DNA from: Anaerolineales bacterium
GTDB taxonomy: Bacteria > Chloroflexota > Anaerolineae > Anaerolineales > E44-bin32
Direction of reading: 5' to 3'
NCBI GenBank assembly: GCA_030673085.1
Contig: DAOVFE010000102.1
Coordinates: 1-6,595 of the forward strand
DNA: 6,595 nt
Position 1 is the stretch's first letter, and each line of letters opens with the position of its first letter. This document shows positions 1 to 5,003 of this stretch, piece by piece. The notes beneath the pieces were generated by a model. That model was not told where the DNA came from, did no database searches, and saw nothing but the letters and a program-made list of their open reading frames with translations. The translations under genes were made by a program, and so were the position numbers.

Positions 1-741
1 ATTCGAAGCAGTGGCATAAAGGCGCGATTTTACCAAGCGTCCACGAGTGAGCTATATGGAAGCTCACCGCCTCCACAGAGCGAAGATACACCGTTCCACC
101 CACGCAGCCCTTATGCCATCGCCAAATTGTATGCCTACTGGATAACGATCAACTATCGAGAGGCGCATAATATTTTTGCAGCGAATGGGATTCTCTTTAA
201 CCATGAAAGCCCACGCCGCGGTCCGACATTCCTTACCCGTAAGGTAACACGGGCTATTGCCCGCATACAGGCAAATCTTCAGGTTAAGGTATATCTAGGT
301 AATCTAGATTCCCGGCGTGATTATGGCTACGCGCCCGAGTATGTTGAAGTGATGTGGCGCATGCTTCAACAAGATGAACCGGGTGATTTTGTGCTCAGCA
401 CCGGCGTTTCTCCCACAATACGAGAGTTTGTAAACGAAGCGTTTAGCTATGCTGGAATGGATTGGCAGGAGTATGTCGAAATCGACCCGCGCTACTTCCG
501 TCCAACCGAAGTAGATTATTTACAGGGTGATTCCGCTAAAGCCAGGAAGGTTTTGGGATGGGAGCCTAAGGTTACATGGCAGGAATTGGCACGGATCATG
601 GTCGACGCCGACATGGAAGCGAATGGACTAAAACCGATCGGAGAAGGTCATAAAATCTTGAAAAGCAAATTCGATAACTGGCATCGCTGGGATACAGGTG
701 TTACTGCAGTGCTGAATAATGCCGGCAACGGATTTGACTAG
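1..741 (+). CDS. gmd: GDP-mannose 4,6-dehydratase, 5' end cut off by window
   Basis: This enzyme converts GDP-D-mannose to GDP-4-keto-6-deoxy-D-mannose in the cytoplasm, the first step towards GDP-fucose, GDP-rhamnose and related deoxysugars. The frame is open from base 1 and ends with TAG at 739-741, giving 246 visible residues of a family usually about 320-375 long. The NADP-binding GxxGxxG at the N-terminus is therefore outside the window. Visible short-chain dehydrogenase residues are T15, S16 and E17 in FYQASTSELYG, and Y38 and K42 in the YxxxK motif (YAIAK). NGILFNHESPRRG follows, a hallmark of Gmd. The C-terminal part has RPTEVDYLQGD and the LGWEPKVTWQEL segment typical of the family end. 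The loop between E17 and Y38 is one residue shorter than in the version I recall, which is harmless variation. No reductase partner (fcl or rmd) is visible; it may lie upstream. Family assignment is very secure. Confidence 0.96.
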   Translation: MRSSGIKARFYQASTSELYGSSPPPQSEDTPFHPRSPYAIAKLYAYWITINYREAHNIFAANGILFNHESPRRGPTFLTRKVTRAIARIQANLQVKVYLGNLDSRRDYGYAPEYVEVMWRMLQQDEPGDFVLSTGVSPTIREFVNEAFSYAGMDWQEYVEIDPRYFRPTEVDYLQGDSAKARKVLGWEPKVTWQELARIMVDADMEANGLKPIGEGHKILKSKFDNWHRWDTGVTAVLNNAGNGFD

Positions 742-743
742 GA
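740..743 (+). promoter_or_regulatory. Ribosome binding site AGGA for the GT2 gene
   Basis: AGGA overlaps the gmd TAG stop and ends 5 bases before the ATG at 749. It is the best Shine-Dalgarno match near any candidate start of the GT2 gene. It favours 749 over the ATG at 719, which would overlap gmd by 23 bases, and over the ATG at 824, which has only a weak, distant GAAAG. Confidence 0.55.
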
Positions 744-748
744 TACTT

Positions 749-1822
749 ATGAATATGCAAAGGGCAATCCCGGATAATGCAGCGAGAGCGAAACCGGACA
801 GCTCCGAAAGACTCTTATCCAAAATGGATGCAGTAAGTGTAGATCTTTCGGTTGTTATTCCTGTCTACAATGAGAAGGAAAATCTGTACCCGCTCTACCG
901 CGAATTAAAGCAAATAATGGACTCGTCCTCTATGCTGGGCTGTTCGTATGAACTTGTTTTCATAAACGATGGTTCAAATGATGAAAGCGCTGGCGTCTTA
1001 GAGAAGCTTGCAGCCGAGGACCCGGAACATGTTGTCCTGGTCGATTTTCGCCGTAATTTTGGGCAAACTGCTGCTATTGCAGCCGGGATCGATTATGCCG
1101 CCGGCAAAGTCGTTGTGATGATGGATGCCGATATGCAAAACGATCCGGCCGACATCCCTAAATTAATCAAGAAGATTGAAGAAGGTTACGATCTTGTCTC
1201 TGGGTGGCGGATAAATCGAAAAGATGCTTTTCTTACCCGAACGATACCTTCTCGTATGGCAAATTGGCTGATCTCTACCGTAACCGGAGTTCGGCTGCAT
1301 GATTATGGATGCACACTCAAGGCTTATCGGTCTGATATTCTGAAAGGGTTTCGCTTGTATGGTGAGATGCATCGTTTCATCCCGGCTTATGCTGGATGGG
1401 TTGGCGCTCGGATAACCGAGGTTCCGGTGAATCACCGTCCGCGTATTCATGGAAAAGCCAAGTATGGACTTGAGCGGACATTTAAAGTAATTCTGGATCT
1501 TTTTACGGTGAAGTTCTTGGTTTCTTATGGCGCAAAGCCGATCTACCTTTTTGGTGGGACCGGCATAGTTATGCTCGGGCTAAGTGTTTTCACCTTGATC
1601 TATATCGTGTCTCGGAAATTGATGTTTGGGGAATCGTTGGTCCGCTCGCCATTGTTGCTGATGTCAGTTATGCTGTTTATGATCGGCATTCAATCGATTA
1701 TGTCGGGGTTGATCGCAGAGCTTATGGTTCGCACTTATTATGAATCGCAATCGAAACCGACCTATTCTATCCGGAAAGTGTTAAATAGCAGGCGTGCAAT
1801 TTCTATATATGCACCCCAATAG
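749..1822 (+). CDS. Polyprenyl-phosphate sugar transferase, GT2 family (DPM1/GtrB/ArnC-like)
   Basis: This enzyme probably transfers a sugar from a nucleotide donor to polyprenyl phosphate at the cytoplasmic face of the membrane. From the ATG at 749 the protein has 357 residues. The GT-A nucleotide-binding start VVIPVYNE is at about 35-42, INDGSNDES at 72-80, and the metal-binding DxD in DADMQ at 126-130 (DADLQ is more usual). DYGCTLKAYR at 185-194 and the EMHRFIPAYAGW region at 206-217 are characteristic of the polyprenyl-phosphate branch of GT2. Two hydrophobic helices at about 265-288 and 301-325 give the usual C-terminal membrane anchor. The gene begins 7 bases after gmd and is surely co-transcribed with it. 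Homologues often start only a few residues before the VVIPVYNE strand, so the ATG at 824 (332 residues) is the main alternative start. The sugar and exact acceptor cannot be read from the sequence. Confidence 0.92.
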   Translation: MNMQRAIPDNAARAKPDSSERLLSKMDAVSVDLSVVIPVYNEKENLYPLYRELKQIMDSSSMLGCSYELVFINDGSNDESAGVLEKLAAEDPEHVVLVDFRRNFGQTAAIAAGIDYAAGKVVVMMDADMQNDPADIPKLIKKIEEGYDLVSGWRINRKDAFLTRTIPSRMANWLISTVTGVRLHDYGCTLKAYRSDILKGFRLYGEMHRFIPAYAGWVGARITEVPVNHRPRIHGKAKYGLERTFKVILDLFTVKFLVSYGAKPIYLFGGTGIVMLGLSVFTLIYIVSRKLMFGESLVRSPLLLMSVMLFMIGIQSIMSGLIAELMVRTYYESQSKPTYSIRKVLNSRRAISIYAPQ

Positions 1823-1846
1823 AGCCTTAAAGAATCCCGGTTGGTA

Positions 1847-2794
1847 ATGAAAATTCTGGTCCTTAATTATGAATTTCCACCCGTCGGAGGCGGCGGTGGG
1901 CAGGTTTCCGCTGACTTATGCCAGGCGCTGGCTGCTAATGGACATGCATTGAGGGTGTTGACAACTCGTGTGTCCGGGCTGCCAAAGCGCGAAGCTAAAG
2001 ATGGCTACGAGATCCTGCGTGTATTCACCGGCAGACGCTCACTGTATCGAGCATCCTTTCCGGTTATGCTTGGATATCTTGCCGGATCTTTCCTCCCGGG
2101 TTTGCGAATGATCAAGCGTTGGAAGCCAGATGTGATTCATGCTCACTTTGCTGTTCCTACTGGCGCCCTGGCTTATGTCCTTCATCGCCTGACAGGTGTG
2201 CCCTATGTTCTAACTGCCCATCTCGGTGACGTGCCTGGCGGAGTACCGCAGAAAACTGACCGCTGGTTCAGAATAATTTACCCTATGACTCACAGAATAT
2301 GGCATGATGCAAGAGCGGTTGTGGCGGTCAGCGCTTATACCCGTAGCCTGGCTGAAAAGCACTACCACGTTCCGATTAAAGTAATTCCAAATGGCGTATC
2401 ATTGCTCGAGCGAAATGAAGGAGATCTGGATGTCGGCGATCCGCCGAGGTTGATCTTTGCCGGACGCTTTCAGCCGCAAAAGAACCTGCCTTTCTTAATC
2501 AACGCGCTTTCTGAAATACGAGGACTTGCCTGGGAAATGACGTTTCTAGGGGATGGCCCTCAAAGACCGGCGGTGAAGGAGCGCATCCGGGATCTGAATC
2601 TTGAAGATCGAATCCGGCTGGAAGGTTGGGTTACCAGTAATGAAGTCTGGCAGCGGCTGGGCAAGAGCGACCTGCTGGTAATGCCCTCACTTTCCGAAGG
2701 CTTGCCGGTTGTTGGGGTGCAGGCGCTTGCAAATGGCGTGGCAATTGTGGGAACTCGTGCGGGTGGCCTTGCAGAAATAATCGAAGATGGCTGA
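1847..2794 (+). CDS. Glycosyltransferase family 4, truncated by an in-frame TGA
   Basis: This is a GT-B fold, retaining glycosyltransferase of family GT4, expected to add a sugar from a nucleotide donor to a growing lipid-linked glycan in the cytoplasm. The ATG at 1847 gives MKILVLNYEFPPVGGGGGQ, a standard GT4 N-terminus with a glycine-rich loop at about 15-19. A TTG six bases upstream is less likely, and no strong ribosome site is seen. Other landmarks are IHAHF at about 97-101, IPNGV at 180-184, GRFQPQKN at 206-213, GDGP at 235-238 and SEGLP at 283-287. The EX7E catalytic motif reads E284 then Q292, so its second glutamate is replaced. The frame stops at TGA 2792-2794 after 315 residues, in IIEDG, where relatives continue with a residue plus NG. 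The same frame runs on for 60 more typical residues, so this is a full-length gene with one nonsense codon. The product lacks its C-terminal helices and may be inactive or unstable. Confidence 0.9.
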   Translation: MKILVLNYEFPPVGGGGGQVSADLCQALAANGHALRVLTTRVSGLPKREAKDGYEILRVFTGRRSLYRASFPVMLGYLAGSFLPGLRMIKRWKPDVIHAHFAVPTGALAYVLHRLTGVPYVLTAHLGDVPGGVPQKTDRWFRIIYPMTHRIWHDARAVVAVSAYTRSLAEKHYHVPIKVIPNGVSLLERNEGDLDVGDPPRLIFAGRFQPQKNLPFLINALSEIRGLAWEMTFLGDGPQRPAVKERIRDLNLEDRIRLEGWVTSNEVWQRLGKSDLLVMPSLSEGLPVVGVQALANGVAIVGTRAGGLAEIIEDG

Positions 2795-2977
2795 AATGGA
2801 CGGCTTTGCGAAGGTGGAGATAACAAATGCTTTATCAATGGCCTGCGGTGGTGCCTTGAGGACCACGCTCGCCTTCGCGCGCTGAAGCAATCCAGCCTTG
2901 AAATAGCAAAGCGTTATGATATTCGATATATCGCTGAGCGTTATGAAAATATCCTGAATGAGGCGGCTCTACGGTGA
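2795..2977 (+). pseudogene. C-terminal remnant of the GT4 gene, downstream of the premature stop
   Basis: Read in the same frame as the preceding GT4 gene, these 60 codons give NGRLCEGGDNK at the start, then LEDHARLRALKQSSLEIAKR and IAERYENILNEAALR before a TGA at 2975-2977. This is the normal GT4 ending: the loop after EDGxNG, a helix with LRALKQSS, and the final amphipathic helix that packs back on the N-terminal domain. No frameshift is needed. With the TGA at 2792-2794 read as a sense codon, the whole gene would span 1847-2977 and encode 376 residues, a normal GT4 length. No in-frame ATG, GTG or TTG early in this stretch would allow separate translation, so it is probably untranslated unless readthrough occurs. 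The natural stop overlaps the next gene's GTG start as GTGA. Confidence 0.85.
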
Positions 2978-4053
2978 CTGTGGTACAAACTTTCAACTTT
3001 CACGATCTGGTTGGTTTCCAGCTTCATACACAAGATCCCAGAGCAATGGCCTTTTTTGATGCCGAATATCAATATGCGAAGGGCGACTTGGCAGATGCGA
3101 TGCCGCTGATATCACTGCAGTGGCGGCATTCACAGATGCCTCTTTTTCAGCGATCTGGATATTGTTTCCATTCCCATAAAATCCTGGCACGCTGGAACTA
3201 CCGGATTCAGCTTTCGGACCGTCTGGCAGCGATTGAGGCAATTGGAAATCAAACTGCAGTGCCAATGGTTCATCATATGATGGTTCACCCAAGTCTGCGC
3301 TACTTGAGCAGCCTGCGTGGCGTGATCATGCTTCATGGCGCTGCTATAGTGCATAATAACCGCAGCGTGATTCTGACTGGGAGAGGGGGCGCGGGTAAAA
3401 CGACTATTAGCTCATTATTGTTAGCAACCGGCAAAAATGAATTGCAACTCCACGCGGATGACTACGTATTTATCGGTCCTGGCCCGAAGACATATGCTTA
3501 TCTTACCCGATCGCACCTCTATCGGGATCTCCTGCGTTGGGTCCCGGAAATTAGGTCGTGTCTCACATCGGCAGAGCGGATTCGACTTGAGTTCTTTGGC
3601 CGCTTGCGGACGGCGACTGGCGAACGGATTAAGTGGCCGGTAAGGCTTCCGGCTGAGCGATTATGGCCTGGATACGACATGGCTCAATCAGCAACTCTTG
3701 GCGCAGTTCTTCTTTTACGTCGTGTTCCGATTAATGAACCTAGGCTGGTGCCTCTCAATAGGATGGATGAAACGGTTGATCGTCTGATTGAGATGAATTT
3801 TTATGAGGCCAGACATTTTTGCAGTCTGATATCGGCAGCGCCGGATCATCCTTTGGATTCTAATTGGCTGCAGCATTGGCGCGAAAGAGAATCCGAGTTG
3901 CTTAGGGCGCGATTATTAGAAGCGCCGGTTTTTTGGCTTGAACTACCTCAGACAAGCCAGGTATCCCCGTCGCTCGGCGAGAAGCTCCTTACTCTTCTAA
4001 GTCCAATCCTCGGTACAGCCCGCGAGGAGGCGGTCGATGGGCGTGAAGCCTAA
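2974..4053 (+). CDS. HprK-related P-loop kinase-like protein in a glycan operon
   Basis: This 359-residue soluble protein belongs to the HPr kinase/PEP carboxykinase-like P-loop group. LHGAAIV at 120-126 matches the segment of HprK that carries a conserved histidine (H121 here). A Walker A motif GRGGAGKT lies at 136-143, and LHADDYVFI at 159-167 matches the Walker B-like ADDxV of HprK. The ELRGxGI signature that follows in true HPr kinase/phosphorylases is not seen, and the first 115 residues do not look like the HprK regulatory domain. It is therefore unlikely to be a genuine HPr kinase. HprK-related kinases are known in exopolysaccharide, PEP-CTERM and peptide-modification loci, mostly with undefined substrates. 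The GTG start at 2974 overlaps the natural GT4 stop (GTGA), with GAGG at 2960-2963 ten bases upstream. The 3' end overlaps the next gene by 17 bases. The substrate is unknown, and a nucleotide-binding regulatory role is as possible as a kinase one. Confidence 0.8.
   Translation: MTVVQTFNFHDLVGFQLHTQDPRAMAFFDAEYQYAKGDLADAMPLISLQWRHSQMPLFQRSGYCFHSHKILARWNYRIQLSDRLAAIEAIGNQTAVPMVHHMMVHPSLRYLSSLRGVIMLHGAAIVHNNRSVILTGRGGAGKTTISSLLLATGKNELQLHADDYVFIGPGPKTYAYLTRSHLYRDLLRWVPEIRSCLTSAERIRLEFFGRLRTATGERIKWPVRLPAERLWPGYDMAQSATLGAVLLLRRVPINEPRLVPLNRMDETVDRLIEMNFYEARHFCSLISAAPDHPLDSNWLQHWRERESELLRARLLEAPVFWLELPQTSQVSPSLGEKLLTLLSPILGTAREEAVDGREA
4024..4030 (+). promoter_or_regulatory. Strong ribosome binding site GAGGAGG inside the HprK-like gene
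   Basis: GAGGAGG lies 6 bases before the ATG at 4037 and within the last codons of the HprK-like gene. It fixes the flippase start at 4037 and accounts for efficient translation despite the 17-base overlap of the two genes. Confidence 0.8.
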
Positions 4054-4987
4054 ACCAACTTGGACCACATACCTCAAGTATGCGGGCACGTTGCTATCCC
4101 TCGGGCTGCTGGTTTGGTTGCTCTGGAAGCAAGATTGGCAGATATTACTGGCAAGTATTGAGCAGCTTTCTATTGCTGTTCTTCTTAGCGCATTAGCGCT
4201 CGCTTTGTGTGGTCAAGTATGGAACGCATGCCGCTGGTGGATACTCCTTCGAGGTCAGAAGATCAGTCTGGGTTTTCTGCATGCTGCCAAACTGACATTC
4301 GCCGGCTTATTTGCATCCAATTTCTTGCCCGGTACCATTGGTGGGGATGTTGTACGGGTACTTGGGGTAATGCCACGTTCGGGAAGTCGTGTGGCGGGCG
4401 CGGCCTCAGTTATAGTCGATCGTGTAATAAGCGTATTCGGAATGCTTTTTATATTGCCTTTCAGCTGGCCGATAGTGAATGAATTCATCGCCAATCAGCA
4501 TGAAGAGGTGATGATTGGCTTTATTTCCTGGGGCAGCATCTTTTCTGCTCTTCCTGAGCGCCTGAAACGAGCGTTGAAGCGCCTGCAGCAGGCTTTGCTG
4601 ATTTGGGCTAAAAACCCGCTTTCGTTATTCATGGCGCTAGTTGCATCTTGGATTGGGGTTGCACTTTATTTGCTCGCGGTCTGGCTGGTGGCCCGAGACT
4701 TAGGAATTGCCGTATCGCTAATCGAAGTCGCCGGTGCAACCGGGCTAAGTTATTTCGCTACCATGATTCCGATTTCTATCAGCGGCTATGGCATCCGCGA
4801 GCTGATGGTCTTTGGGCTTTATACCCAGCTCGGAGCGACCTCGGAGCAGGCTGCAGCTCTAGCTTTAATTACGAGAATAATCCTTCTATTGGTGAGCCTT
4901 CCCGGAGCATTCTGGTTAGGCGCAGCGATGGATCAAACGGATTTAGCTAACAATGATGAGTCCACTGAAAAAAGTGTCCACGAGTAG
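4037..4987 (+). CDS. UPF0104/LPG-synthase-type integral membrane protein, probable flippase-like
   Basis: This 316-residue polytopic inner-membrane protein belongs to the family of the lysylphosphatidylglycerol synthase transmembrane region (YbhN/AglD2/UPF0104 type). Family motifs are FLPGTIGGDVVR at 96-107, VDRVISVFG at 127-135 and ISISGYGIRE at 246-255. Hydrophobic spans lie at roughly 13-30, 44-67, 123-146, 196-218, 231-250 and 270-296, with a short polar tail from about 297. There is no soluble aminoacyl-transferase domain, so it is not an MprF-type lysyl-PG synthase. Stand-alone members occur widely in polysaccharide and glycolipid loci and are usually thought to act in lipid or lipid-linked sugar translocation, but the activity is seldom proven. 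Its place between a kinase-like gene and a GT-C-like membrane protein, after a polyprenyl-phosphate sugar transferase, fits handling of a lipid-linked sugar. The start is set by a strong ribosome site; the stop is TAG. Confidence 0.88.
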   Translation: MGVKPKPTWTTYLKYAGTLLSLGLLVWLLWKQDWQILLASIEQLSIAVLLSALALALCGQVWNACRWWILLRGQKISLGFLHAAKLTFAGLFASNFLPGTIGGDVVRVLGVMPRSGSRVAGAASVIVDRVISVFGMLFILPFSWPIVNEFIANQHEEVMIGFISWGSIFSALPERLKRALKRLQQALLIWAKNPLSLFMALVASWIGVALYLLAVWLVARDLGIAVSLIEVAGATGLSYFATMIPISISGYGIRELMVFGLYTQLGATSEQAAALALITRIILLLVSLPGAFWLGAAMDQTDLANNDESTEKSVHE

Positions 4988-4992
4988 GAAAA

Positions 4993-4997
4993 GGGAG
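4993..4997 (+). promoter_or_regulatory. Ribosome binding site GGGAG for the GT-C-like gene
   Basis: GGGAG lies in the 16-base gap after the flippase-like gene and ends 6 bases before the ATG at 5004. It supports 5004 as the true start of the long membrane protein frame. Confidence 0.75.
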
Positions 4998-5003
4998 ATA
5001 TCT

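Noticed and set aside
719..748. ATG at 719 as the start of the GT2 gene
   Set aside because: It would overlap gmd by 23 bases and add ten residues with no family resemblance, while AGGA is well placed for the ATG at 749.
1823..1846. Short gap between the GT2 and GT4 genes as a promoter or terminator
   Set aside because: It is only 24 bases long, with no hairpin followed by T-run and no -35/-10 pair visible; readthrough within one operon is simpler.
2792..2794. TGA reassigned to a sense codon (alternative genetic code) or selenocysteine
   Set aside because: The other five genes, together well over 1,500 codons, contain no in-frame TGA, and the GT4 frame itself ends with TGA in a textbook GTGA overlap at 2974-2977. 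Family members are not expected to carry Cys or Sec at this loop position, and I did not see a convincing SECIS-like hairpin just downstream.
2796..2885. ATG two bases after the premature stop as a restart of the GT4 C-terminus
   Set aside because: This ATG is in a different frame; it gives about 29 residues unlike GT4 and then stops.
4024..4053. The 17-base gene overlap as evidence of a frameshift fusing the HprK-like and flippase-like genes
   Set aside because: Each protein has complete family features, and the GAGGAGG before ATG 4037 shows a designed independent start.
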